A stretch of DNA of 8,644 nucleotides from M3007 sp046153695 (GTDB lineage: Bacteria > Bacteroidota > Bacteroidia > Chitinophagales > Saprospiraceae): contig JBJXEZ010000045.1 in the NCBI GenBank assembly GCA_046153695.1, forward strand, positions 1-8,644. The letters run 5' to 3'. The stretch's first letter is position 1. Each line of letters begins with the position of its first letter. Made by a program: the position numbers and the translations under genes. A model generated the notes under the pieces. It saw only the letters and a list, made by a program, of their open reading frames with translations, was not told the DNA's origin and did no database searches. Below are positions 1 to 7,700 of this stretch, one piece after another.

Positions 1-622
1 TTCTTTTTGCATGTGCCCTGGCGGCCTCATTGTACCTGCAGCCACTGCTCCCGGCGAGATCGTGACCAACGGCATGAGCATGAGCCGGCGCGACTCGCCG
101 TTTGCCAACTCCGGTGTGGTGACAGCCGTGGAAAACGACGACCTGCTGAACTGGCACCAACACGGTGTTTTTGCCAACCTGGAATTTCAGGCCGACGTGG
201 AGCAGCGGATGTTCCGGGCGGGCGACGGCAGCCAAAAAGCCCCGGCACTACGCCTGACCGACTTCGTGGCCGGGCGGTTGTCGGCCAGCCTGCCGGGGTC
301 GTCCTACATCCCCGGACTATTTGCCGCACCGCTGCACGAGCTGCTCCCGCCATTTGTTTACAAACGCCTGCGCGACGGACTGGCACAGTTCGGTACCATG
401 ATGCGTGGCTATCACACCGCTGAGGCCGTGGTGGTTGGCACGGAAAGCCGAACCAGCGCACCCGTTCGCATCCCGCGCGACCCGGATACGCTCACACACC
501 CCGAGGTGGCGCGGCTGTTTCCCTGCGGTGAGGGGGCGGGTTACGCGGGCGGCATTTTGTCGGCGGCCATGGACGGTCAGCGGGTTGCTCAGGCAATCGC
601 AGCGGTTTTGAGTGGGAAATAA
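1..622 (+). CDS. FAD-dependent dehydrogenase (COG2509-type), 3' part
   Basis: This is the C-terminal part of an NAD(P)/FAD-dependent oxidoreductase; the gene begins before the window. The frame is open from base 2 and reads S-F-C-M-C-P-G-G-L-I-V-P-A at the edge, so the ATG at 11 is internal. Supporting motifs are CMCPGG near the start, then TNGMSMSRRDSPFANSGVV, and close to the end PCGEGAGYAGGILSAAMDG followed by a helix (QRVAQAIAAVL). In this family the last motif forms the C-terminal part of the FAD-binding Rossmann fold. About 206 residues are seen; full-length relatives are usually over 500, so the dinucleotide-binding N-terminus is missing here. The substrate of the family is not well defined. 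The protein should be cytoplasmic, since no membrane segment is seen. The gene is visibly richer in G+C than the middle of the window. It stops with TAA, 14 bp from the end of the convergent Nudix gene. Confidence 0.88.
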   Translation, partial: SFCMCPGGLIVPAATAPGEIVTNGMSMSRRDSPFANSGVVTAVENDDLLNWHQHGVFANLEFQADVEQRMFRAGDGSQKAPALRLTDFVAGRLSASLPGSSYIPGLFAAPLHELLPPFVYKRLRDGLAQFGTMMRGYHTAEAVVVGTESRTSAPVRIPRDPDTLTHPEVARLFPCGEGAGYAGGILSAAMDGQRVAQAIAAVLSGK

Positions 623-636
623 TAACCGACGAGACG

Positions 637-1068
637 CTACAATTTGAAAATCGAGCGTAACCCTCCCCGCAAGGCTACGGGATACAGTATAACATCCTGC
701 CGGATCAAATTTTCGAGCGGTGTCCATACCGCGCGAAAAGCAAATGTGTCCATCAGGGTAACTTCGTCAACGCTAGTGATCTGCTCATCCAGCACCGATG
801 CTTTGAACAAAAAAACGATCTCGTGCTTGGTCTCGCCACCGTACTCGAAGATGTTTTCCAACACATCAATCAGTTCCGGCTCTGAAATTTCGGTGTTCAG
901 TTCCTCCCGCATTTCGCGACGCACGGCGTCACTGGCCCGTTCACCGTGCTCAATGCCGCCGCCCGGCGGTCGGAAAAAATGGTAGTTATCGTGTTCGTGC
1001 CAGAACTCCTGCAACAAGAGTCGGCTTTGGTGCTCAATCAGGCAAAGGGCAACGGCGCGCATAAGCAT
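637..1068 (-). CDS. Nudix hydrolase
   Basis: A complete 143-residue Nudix-fold protein, a normal length for a single-domain member. These enzymes hydrolyse a nucleoside diphosphate linked to another moiety, using divalent metal bound by the Nudix box. The box spans residues 37-59: G37, E43 and R51-E52-M-R-E55-E56 match GX5EX7REUXEEXGU. The usual late glycine is replaced by N58, which is a tolerated variation; the catalytic REXXEE core is intact. Before the box, FFRPPGGGIEHGE is typical of the family. The substrate cannot be told from sequence, and mutT-like housecleaning is only one possibility. ATG at 1068 is the first start; the ATG two codons later (1062) is equally possible. The gene converges on the FAD dehydrogenase gene and is probably transcribed alone, because its upstream side faces a gene-poor region. 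Confidence 0.9.
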   Translation of the reverse strand: MLMRAVALCLIEHQSRLLLQEFWHEHDNYHFFRPPGGGIEHGERASDAVRREMREELNTEISEPELIDVLENIFEYGGETKHEIVFLFKASVLDEQITSVDEVTLMDTFAFRAVWTPLENLIRQDVILYPVALRGGLRSIFKL

Positions 1069-1169
1069 TTTTTTAGTTGACTTTTTCAGGCATTAAAGGC
1101 ACTTCAACCAATGAAGGCGGTCGAAGGTTCCAGTGTGGGCTTTTCAGGTATATCGTCTTGTTCGAACGT

Positions 1170-1209
1170 AAAAAAAACAAGAGCGCTACCCCTGCTCGTG
1201 TTTTTTTTT
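1170..1209. terminator. Isolated bidirectional intrinsic terminator
   Basis: An A-run followed by ACAAGAGC (left arm, 1170-1184) pairs with GCTCGTGT followed by nine T (right arm, 1194-1209) with one mismatch, around a 9-nt loop (1185-1193). The A-tract on one side and the T-tract on the other let it work in both directions. It is not directly downstream of any visible gene. On the + strand, nothing is encoded between the Nudix start (1068) and this hairpin. On the - strand it sits upstream of the Nudix gene. It may end a small untranslated transcript, stop read-through, or be a leftover from a lost gene. Confidence 0.65.
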
Positions 1210-1210
1210 A

Positions 1211-1229
1211 TTAATTCTGCATGAATTAA
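1211..1229. repeat. Short inverted repeat, possible operator
   Basis: TTAATTC and GAATTAA form perfect 7-bp arms around TGCAT, immediately after the T-tract of the 1170-1209 terminator and 115 bp before the acidic-protein ATG. It could be a binding site for a dimeric regulator. In an AT-rich stretch such a short palindrome can also arise by chance. Confidence 0.25.
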
Positions 1230-1343
1230 CGTCCTGCATTCTTAACGCCAACTTAATGGGTTAAAACCGCCCTGCCGCCTTTTTTCCGTACAATTTTGCT
1301 GCATCAACAACCATATTTTTTCACCAGCAAAATTCATAAAATC

Positions 1344-1556
1344 ATGCTCACTGCAGAACAAATCGAGACCGGGGAAATCCTCACCACAGTAGCCGCTGCC
1401 GACACACAAAACGACGAAAACGAAGTCGTGTCCGAAAACGAAGAAACCGTCAACGATGGCGAAGGGGACCCGGATGACGATGCCGACGACGAAGTGATTG
1501 AAGAAGTTGACGAGAATGACGACACCGAAACTGAAGAAGTACAGGAAGAAGCCTAA
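1344..1556 (+). CDS. Small, extremely acidic hypothetical protein
   Basis: A 70-residue protein of unknown function. Residues 1-19 (starting MLTAEQIETGEI) could form a short helix. From residue 20 onward it is an almost continuous run of Asp, Glu, Asn, Thr and Val. I count 18 Glu and 12 Asp with no Lys, Arg, His, Cys or aromatic residue, so the net charge is about -30 and the chain is probably disordered. There is no signal peptide or membrane segment. The open frame can be extended to a TTG at 1296, but that adds a poorly acidic leader, so the ATG at 1344 is preferred. No strong ribosome-binding site is seen, which is normal in Bacteroidota. A large hairpin begins 20 bp after the stop. It could be an acidic chaperone-like or nucleic-acid-mimic protein, or an unremarkable low-complexity ORF; nothing in the sequence decides this. 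Confidence 0.55.
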   Translation: MLTAEQIETGEILTTVAAADTQNDENEVVSENEETVNDGEGDPDDDADDEVIEEVDENDDTETEEVQEEA

Positions 1557-1575
1557 TTCGGCCAGTCACAACAGC

Positions 1576-1636
1576 AACGGCATCGGTTTTGCCGAACCAG
1601 CCGACACTCGGTTCAGTTCGACAAACCGATGCCGTT
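1576..1636. terminator. Long hairpin after the acidic-protein gene, candidate terminator
   Basis: A near-perfect inverted repeat of about 21 bp. The left arm (1576-1597) starts AACGGCATCGGTTT and ends GAAC; the right arm (1616-1636) starts GTTCG and ends AAACCGATGCCGTT. The loop of 18 nt (1598-1615) holds a further small CCGA/TCGG pairing. It starts 20 bp after the stop codon of the acidic-protein gene and is followed by T-rich sequence (GCGTTTTGCGTTTTT), so it probably ends that transcript. Its length is greater than that of most simple terminators. Confidence 0.6.
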
Positions 1637-1689
1637 CATCTAATTGCGTTTTGCGTTTTTCCCCCGATATTGCGCCCCGCAAACAGCAC

Positions 1690-1881
1690 TTCCAAGCCAG
1701 TACCAGATTTTTCAAAAATCCCGCTCGACCAGAAGTCCTTGTCCATGATGATGAATGACGTGGTCATCCCATATTGGCCTTTTTCATCGTAGTAGCGGAA
1801 GAACAGGACTTGCCTCCAGAGGCGTTCAACGGCACCATCCAGAACGACATCCTCAAGGAACTCATGGTGTGCAACACCTGG
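1690..1881 (+). pseudogene. Methylmalonyl-CoA mutase large-subunit relic (frameshifted)
   Basis: This is a short, decayed piece of the catalytic subunit of B12-dependent methylmalonyl-CoA mutase, which interconverts methylmalonyl-CoA and succinyl-CoA. In one frame, 1718-1771 reads IPLDQKSLSMMMNDVVIP, matching the family segment IPLDxMSVSMTMNGAVIP. The frame then shifts near 1772-1776, and 1777-1878 continues as AFFIVVAEEQ, then FNGTIQNDILKELMVCNT, matching the family's IVxxEEQG...LxGTIQNDILKEFMVRNT. A further piece in a third frame just before 1718 (RFFKN) suggests another single-base loss. Substitutions such as NGAV to NDVV and VRNT to VCNT, together with the shifts, show it is not functional. 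Only about 60 of roughly 700 residues remain. On the right it runs into the end of the oppositely oriented T9SS domain. Identification is by recall of conserved family segments. Confidence 0.8.
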
Positions 1882-1889
1882 ACCATAAT

Positions 1890-2147
1890 TCATCTTCCCA
1901 CCAGCACCCTACCCGCCGCCAGCACCCGCCCGCCCGCCGTCAGGCGAATGGCGTACAGGCCTGACGGCCAAAGGCCCACCTGCCAGTAAGCGGCTTCTTG
2001 TTCAGGGGCTGTATCCATGCGGTCTGCCGGGCGACCCAGCGTGTCGAAGGTGCCACCGTCCAGATCGGGCAGGCGCACCGTGAGCCGGTCGGAGGCCGGG
2101 TTGGGGTATGCCCACAGCGGCGGCGGGGTCGAAGTTACAGATGGCAT
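1890..2147 (-). CDS. Orphan T9SS type A C-terminal sorting domain, probable gene remnant
   Basis: An 85-residue ORF that consists almost only of a Por/type IX secretion C-terminal sorting domain. It has the hallmark YPNPASD (residues 14-20), a beta-rich middle with DTLGR, then SGLYAIRLTAGG and the basic terminal strand AGRVLVGR (78-85). This domain normally sits at the very end of large secreted proteins, directing passage through the outer membrane and cell-surface anchoring or release. Here no passenger domain is present, and an in-frame TGA lies 13 codons before the ATG. A hydrophobic, signal-peptide-like stretch lies just upstream in another frame (2232 downward), so a frameshift may separate them. 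The stop lies next to the methylmalonyl-CoA mutase relic. It is most likely the 3' remnant of a lost secreted-protein gene; expression is doubtful. The domain call is much surer than the gene call. Confidence 0.6.
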   Translation of the reverse strand: MPSVTSTPPPLWAYPNPASDRLTVRLPDLDGGTFDTLGRPADRMDTAPEQEAAYWQVGLWPSGLYAIRLTAGGRVLAAGRVLVGR

Positions 2148-2290
2148 TGCAAGAATTTGTGGTACAAACGCATGCAGGTTTCACGAGTGCAAACATGAGC
2201 ACAACCCGGACGAGATACACACACGGCATCATTCTGTTTTTTTACCCCTTTGAACCCCAATTCCCTCTCCTCTCTTGTTGTATTTAAAAT

Positions 2291-2326
2291 TTGAATCTGC
2301 GCTTTTAAAAAAATACAACACCTTTG
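2291..2326 (+). promoter_or_regulatory. Possible Bacteroidota-type promoter of the kinase operon
   Basis: CACCTTTG (2319-2326) matches the Bacteroidota -7 element TAnnTTTG at all but its first base, and TTG at 2291-2293 could serve as the -33 element. The 25-bp spacing is longer than usual. The 270-bp gap before the ATG at 2419 is otherwise AT-rich with T-runs, and this is the best promoter candidate I see there. It would leave a leader of about 85 nt. Confidence 0.3.
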
Positions 2327-2418
2327 CAAGAGTTTTCACCTTCCCATTTTTTTTAATCCTTTCTACTTTATAGCCGCCGAGAAAACCGTGTTCCATACGG
2401 TAGCCGAAACACCTTCAA

Positions 2419-4764
2419 ATGAAAGTAGATAGAAGCGACCAGAAAACTTTACGGATTTTAAAAGTTCGGATTTTATCCGTTCGACCTGCTCGGTTGTTGG
2501 TGAGCCTTCCCAATAATCAAGGAAGGGGTATCATACCCAAACGCGAATGGAGTTGGGATCGCAGCATCAACGCGGAAAAACAACATTTTCGAGAAAACCA
2601 AATTATCGAGGCCGTTCTTCTGCCTTCTGAGAAAACGCGCGAGGTACCATTTTTAAGCATTCGGGAAAAAGAAAGCCCGTGGGCTGATGCCGCCCGGAAG
2701 TTTGTTGTAAACCAGGACTGGGAAGGAGAAGTCATCAACATTCGTCGCAACGCTGTTTATGTCCAGGTCGAGCCGGGCATCGTGGGCGTGCTTTGGGCCG
2801 CCGAAATCCCCTTGCTGCCAGCGCAAGTACCTGAAGATATCTTAGTGCTCGGAGACCGAATAATCGTTGAAATTGTTGCGATTGACGTTGAAAGCCGGCG
2901 CATGGAGCTCAGCATGTTGAGGCCGCTTCGCAGAAACCCCACGGAGGAAGAGTTGCTAAAAGAACTTGAAGCGCGTTTTCAAAAAAGAATTGAAGCGCTG
3001 AAAACCGGGGTCAAGCTGCCGGAACGTGCGGTGGATAGCCTGCCACGAAAAATTGTCATTCCGGTCAGCCGGTTAGAGCGCTTATCGGATGTGCTACTGG
3101 TGGAAAATGACGACACCGACGCGATGCACATTGCCCGGTTCTTCAAAATCAATTTCGACGCTGTCACCTACCGGGTCAAAAGTATTCAGGAGGCTTTGGC
3201 ATACCTGACTGAACACACCGTTGACTTGGTCGTACTGGACATCAACCTAGACAACGGCCAAAAAGGCACCGTGGTGGCAGAAGAAATTTTAGCGGCCCAC
3301 CCCAATATGCCGCTTCTGTTCATCAGCAATGACGTTTTCGCCGACGAGTTCATCAATCCTTTGGAGGAAAAACTTGGCCAGCAGTTCCCGTTTGCCTACA
3401 AAGAGTGGCAAATCGAAGTAGCCGATGTTCGGCCTGGCAGCCTGTACAGGACAGTCAAAAATCTTCAGGAAGGCATAATTGAAAAACACGGCAGCCTGAG
3501 TCGTAAGGAAGCGTTTATGAGTGGATTGGAGGAGGTTCATAACACCAGTCTGCCGATCCAGGAGAAACTGTACCACTTGCTCGAAAGCTTAGTGGTTGAA
3601 ACACAGATCGAACACGCACTTATCCTCCGGCTCGACCGCGACACACGGGTGATTCATCTCACGGCGGCTTATCCGGCACACCAAACGGAACTTTACGAAC
3701 AGGCCTTGGATGGCCTGTATTACAGTCCCGTGCGCGAAGTGATCGAAGACGAGCAGGTATTTTACCTCAGCAAATTGGACGACAAGTTGCAACATGCCCG
3801 TATCAGCAACTTTTTTCGAAACATACCTTATAAAAGTTGCTACGGGCTTCCCCTGAAAACCGACGGCGGAACCGCCGAGTACGCCCTTTTTATTTTGGAC
3901 AAAAGGCCCGACCTCTCTTGGGACATCATCTCACGCATACGGCTTACGGCGGCGTATACCTCCACAGCCATTGAGCGCGACCAGTTTCTGAACGCCCTGC
4001 GCCCGAAACAGGACATGGCGATGCGCGGCGAGTTGATGGCAACCTTCATCCATGAGTTCAGCAATAAACTGGAACCGCTTTTTGACTTTATTGAGGAAGC
4101 ACGGAAGCTGCAATCAAAGGGAAATCCGCAGCAGTTGTGGAAGTACATGGAAAAAGTTAGCCCGGATTTGTTAAAAATCAAGGAACTTACCATAGCCTAT
4201 GGACGGCTCGCAAAAGCCGAACTGCAAGAGGTAAACCTCAACCAGATCGTGGAAAAAGTGCATAACCAACTGGAACCCTTGGCCCGCCGGTCGAACATCA
4301 GCCTGAAAATAAAGGTAGAACCCTTACCACTGGTTGAAGCGATCCCCATGCATGTGGAGCAGGTGCTGACCAACGTGGTGCTCAACGCCATTCAGCACAT
4401 TGACGAGCAGGCGCATATTCGAAAGGCCATTAACGAAGCGCATGGCTTCGACCCGGAGGCCTTATTAGTAAGCCCCAAAATGCTTTTGATCAAGTCCTGC
4501 ACGTCGGTCGAAATCGGTGCGTGCTGCATCATGGTCATGGATACGGGCGGCGGGGTGCCTTATGACCTGCACAGGAAAATATTTAGCCTTGGCGTATCTA
4601 CCCGAAAAGGCGGGCATGGTTTGGGGCTGTATATTAGCCGAAACCTTGTTGAGGCGATGAATGGAAGGCTTGAGTGGATGCACAGTCTGCGCGGCTTTGG
4701 GAGCGCATTTGCTTTGATTTTCCCTATAAAAAATGCACATAATGAGCAAGAAAAACGCAACTGA
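2419..4764 (+). CDS. S1-S1-REC-GAF histidine kinase
   Basis: A 781-residue cytoplasmic sensor kinase with no membrane segment. Residues about 12-83 are a divergent S1/OB-like domain, and 100-168 a clear S1 domain (DWEGEVINIRRNAVYVQVE ... ELSML); S1 domains usually bind RNA. Residues 223-350 are a receiver with acidic pocket D231/D232, phospho-acceptor D274 (VVLDIN), S303 and K328. Residues about 378-528 resemble a GAF sensor domain. The dimerisation box carries the phospho-histidine H545 in FIHEFSNKL. The ATPase core has N652/N656 (N box), D708-T-G-G-G (G1) and G731-G-H-G-L-G (G2). The N-to-G1 distance is about 52 residues, somewhat long. All residues for autophosphorylation and receiver function are present. 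ATG 2419 has no Shine-Dalgarno, but the S1 fold begins within a few residues of it. The stop lies inside the next gene, implying translational coupling and a shared pathway. Confidence 0.92.
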   Translation: MKVDRSDQKTLRILKVRILSVRPARLLVSLPNNQGRGIIPKREWSWDRSINAEKQHFRENQIIEAVLLPSEKTREVPFLSIREKESPWADAARKFVVNQDWEGEVINIRRNAVYVQVEPGIVGVLWAAEIPLLPAQVPEDILVLGDRIIVEIVAIDVESRRMELSMLRPLRRNPTEEELLKELEARFQKRIEALKTGVKLPERAVDSLPRKIVIPVSRLERLSDVLLVENDDTDAMHIARFFKINFDAVTYRVKSIQEALAYLTEHTVDLVVLDINLDNGQKGTVVAEEILAAHPNMPLLFISNDVFADEFINPLEEKLGQQFPFAYKEWQIEVADVRPGSLYRTVKNLQEGIIEKHGSLSRKEAFMSGLEEVHNTSLPIQEKLYHLLESLVVETQIEHALILRLDRDTRVIHLTAAYPAHQTELYEQALDGLYYSPVREVIEDEQVFYLSKLDDKLQHARISNFFRNIPYKSCYGLPLKTDGGTAEYALFILDKRPDLSWDIISRIRLTAAYTSTAIERDQFLNALRPKQDMAMRGELMATFIHEFSNKLEPLFDFIEEARKLQSKGNPQQLWKYMEKVSPDLLKIKELTIAYGRLAKAELQEVNLNQIVEKVHNQLEPLARRSNISLKIKVEPLPLVEAIPMHVEQVLTNVVLNAIQHIDEQAHIRKAINEAHGFDPEALLVSPKMLLIKSCTSVEIGACCIMVMDTGGGVPYDLHRKIFSLGVSTRKGGHGLGLYISRNLVEAMNGRLEWMHSLRGFGSAFALIFPIKNAHNEQEKRN

Positions 4765-7700
4765 CCAAATCAGCGTGATCATTTTGGATGACGAAGAGGT
4801 GTTTCGAAGAGCCCTTGGACGGCGCCTTGAACGCATGGACATACGCGTGGCAGGTTCCTTCGAAACCGTAAACTCGTTTTTCAATCACTTGAGCAAATTG
4901 AGCGAAGACGGACTGCCAACAGCCGTGTTGGTAGACTTGGTGATGCCGGATGTTTCCGGAATCCAGGTCGTCGAAAGGCTGCGGAAGGAGTATCCCCGCT
5001 TGAACTGCATTGTGCTTTCCGACAAAGATTCGCTGAGCAGCATAAAAGCATTCGGTCTGGGAGCGTATGCCGTCATGGATAAGCCAGTGGAAATTACCGA
5101 GTTGTCTACTACGTTGCGGGAACTGGACAGCCTTGATAAATCGGCCAATAAGATTGCCAACGATCTTTTAGAAATCACCGAATTCGATTGCTGCCTGATC
5201 TGGGAACTGGATAAAAATGATTTTCCCAGCTATCGCATAAAAGGTTTTGCCGGTATTGATAGGGAGTTTATTCGTGGAAAAACAATGCATACTGCCGGGT
5301 ATCCAAGGGTCACCAAAATGCAAAAAGGCAAACCATTGTTCATTCCGGATGTCTCCCGATCTTCCGTTTATGTAGACAAAACCTTAGCCCAGGAACGCGG
5401 CTGGGTATCGCTCATTTGCCTGCCTTTCTTGCACGGAGGTAAATTGGCTGGCTGGATAGATTGCTACAAGAAAAAGGCATTCGCCTTTAAGACACCAAAG
5501 CGCCAGGCCCACCAACTTCAATACCTGGAAAACTACTCCGCTTTGGCTGGCGAAGTATTGCGGGCCAATACCGCTCGAAAACACGCCCGCATCCTGCACG
5601 AAACCAACCAGAACTTGGCAGGCACTCTTGACGAAGTGGAGGTTAACACCACTATTTTGCGTCGGGCATTGGAGGCGACAGGAGCCGATCGCGCAGCAAT
5701 TTACCGGCATAACCGAACGAGTAAAGAACTTAAACTCCTGTTGGCCGAAGGCAAAAACGCCGATGATCTGGAGCGCACCCCCTTTATCCGTTGGAAACAG
5801 TATGGCTTGATCAAAACGACACAAGGCGACACCCTTCGCATTCCAATTGGCAGTGAACGGCGCCTCCTTGGCGTTTTGGTGGTAGAAAGTGAGCACAAAA
5901 ATTTCTTTTCGGACGAAGAGACACAGTTCTTGATCAGCCTTGCTGCCATTCTGGCGGTAAGTATGGAGCGCAGTAAATTGCTTTACTATTTGCACAAGGT
6001 TGGAGAACGAGCGCAAGAAACCGGTGATTTTCAAGACCTTGCCGACTATGTCGTACAGGCCATGCATGACCTGACCGACACAGAGGCCACCCTCTGGATG
6101 CCCAGCCCAAAGGAGGGCGAGGGCGACGACTTCCTGCGTATCATTAGTCCGATCCAGCATTCGTTTACCAAAAACTACAAACCCATACCGGTGGCGGCCG
6201 GAGAAAGCAAAAGCGCAAAAGCGCTTGAAAACGGAAAGCCATTGATCATCAATAATGTTCCGAACGATGATGATCCAACGCCTAACATAAATATAGATAC
6301 TGCTCTTCGAAAAGACTGGAAAGCGATCATGATTGTGCCACTGCTGGGAAAAGAACGTGAAAAAATAGGCGTGATCACGTTGACAAGCAAACAACTGAAC
6401 CGTTTTTCAAAGGAAGGCAGTGAATTGGTCCAACACTTTGCCAACCATGCCGCACTTGCTTTTCAGGAGCAGCGCCACATCGGGATATTGGAAGAAATGG
6501 GCCGTATCGGCCAAGAACTTACCATGAGCCCGGCTGACGAAAAAAGCCTATTGGACAAGGTCGTCGAGCTGGCTTTGAAGTTTTCCGGAGCAGACCTCGT
6601 CGTTTTGTACCCATTCGACAGTGTTCGACAAACATATTACGACGCTGGTCAAATTGTTTTTTCGGGCAAGCTACGGCAACCCGGCAAATCATTTCAAGAC
6701 AAGCCTGTGGAAGGAATTCTGGCACCGTTTATTCGCGAGCATGAGGCGATATTTGTGGAAGAATGCCTAAAGCCAGCTCCGCAGGGTATCTCCGTTGGCT
6801 TCAGCGACTGGCAAGTTTTGGCTCCCGAAGAGCCAGGTTTTGGCCACGCACAGGCACTGATACGGGCATCCAAGTTTATCAAACGGGAGCGGTTGCGTGC
6901 CTTCATCGGCGTATCCCTTCGAGCAGAAGAAAAAACCGCCGACCGCGAAGGAGTGCTGGAGCGGGAAGTGGCTGTCTTGTATTTCAACTTCCGTAGGCCG
7001 CGTCGCTTTACACAGGAAGAACGGCAAGTGATCGGGATTTTTTGTCAACAGGTTGCCAATGTGATTTACCGCAACCGGCTTTTCTATGACTTGCAGCAAG
7101 AGAAGGAGGTTTTGAAAAGCGTGTACGAATCGGCTCTGTACATATCCGGTGAGCAAGGCATGGGGCAGTCCCGTTTGGAAAAAATCGTTGACGAGGCGGT
7201 CCGCTTGCTCCAGGCTGCCGGCGGGAAAATGTATCAGGTAAGCAATGGAAGCGCCAAAGACTTAAAATTGGTAGCCGCCAATAACCTTCCAACAAGTATG
7301 ATGCGCGTGGACGATACGGTCAAAAACGAGCAGGGATTGGTCAGCGAAGTTTTTAAACACCAAAAATATCTAATTGTAAACAACTACGCGGACTACCCCA
7401 ATCGCATCAAAAAAATGGTGCCCTACATCCAGAAAGTGGTGGAGGTGCCCATGGTACTCAAGGGAGAGATCATTGGCGTGCTCGGCGTGTTCAACGGAAA
7501 AGGCGGGCGCGATTTTACGGACGAGGATGCCCGCGTTTTAGAAAACCTGGCGGCCCAGGCCGTGTTAGCCATTTCCAACGACCGGCTCTACGAAGAGTTG
7601 GTAGCCCTGTACAATACCGGGCTTCAAATTTCCCAACAGGCTGGCATCAAAGAAATCTCCCAGCGCATCCTCACTGAACTGCGTAGCGTGATCGAGTACG

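Noticed and set aside
7..461. Long alternative frames on both strands over the first 460 bases.
   Set aside because: The region is G+C-rich, which favours spurious open frames. The frame with the FAD-dehydrogenase motifs is the real one.
1289..1298. TACAATTTTG as a Bacteroidota -7 promoter element for the acidic-protein gene.
   Set aside because: The spacing between TA and TTTG is four bases instead of two and no good -33 element is at the right distance.
1296..1343. Upstream extension of the acidic protein to a TTG start.
   Set aside because: The added 16 residues differ sharply in composition from the rest, and the ATG at 1344 gives a cleaner start.
1636..1893. 85-residue ORF on the - strand, overlapping the T9SS ORF stop by 4 bp (ATGA) and ending exactly at the hairpin.
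   Set aside because: The opposite strand carries recognisable methylmalonyl-CoA mutase segments in shifted frames over most of the same bases, so this ORF is the antisense mirror of that relic. Its own protein has no recognisable feature.
1889..1909. FIFPPAP in a third + frame as a continuation of the mutase relic.
   Set aside because: It matches the expected next mutase motif, but the same bases encode the conserved end of the T9SS domain on the other strand, so it may be chance. It was not included in the relic's extent.
2135..2329. 64-residue ORF on the - strand upstream of the T9SS domain.
   Set aside because: It has no recognisable motif, lies across the probable promoter region of the kinase operon, and has cysteine-rich random-looking composition.
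5384..6394. 336-residue ORF on the - strand.
   Set aside because: It lies wholly within the GAF region of the REC-GAF-STAND gene, whose frame is continuous and shows clear domains. The antisense product has no coherent domain.
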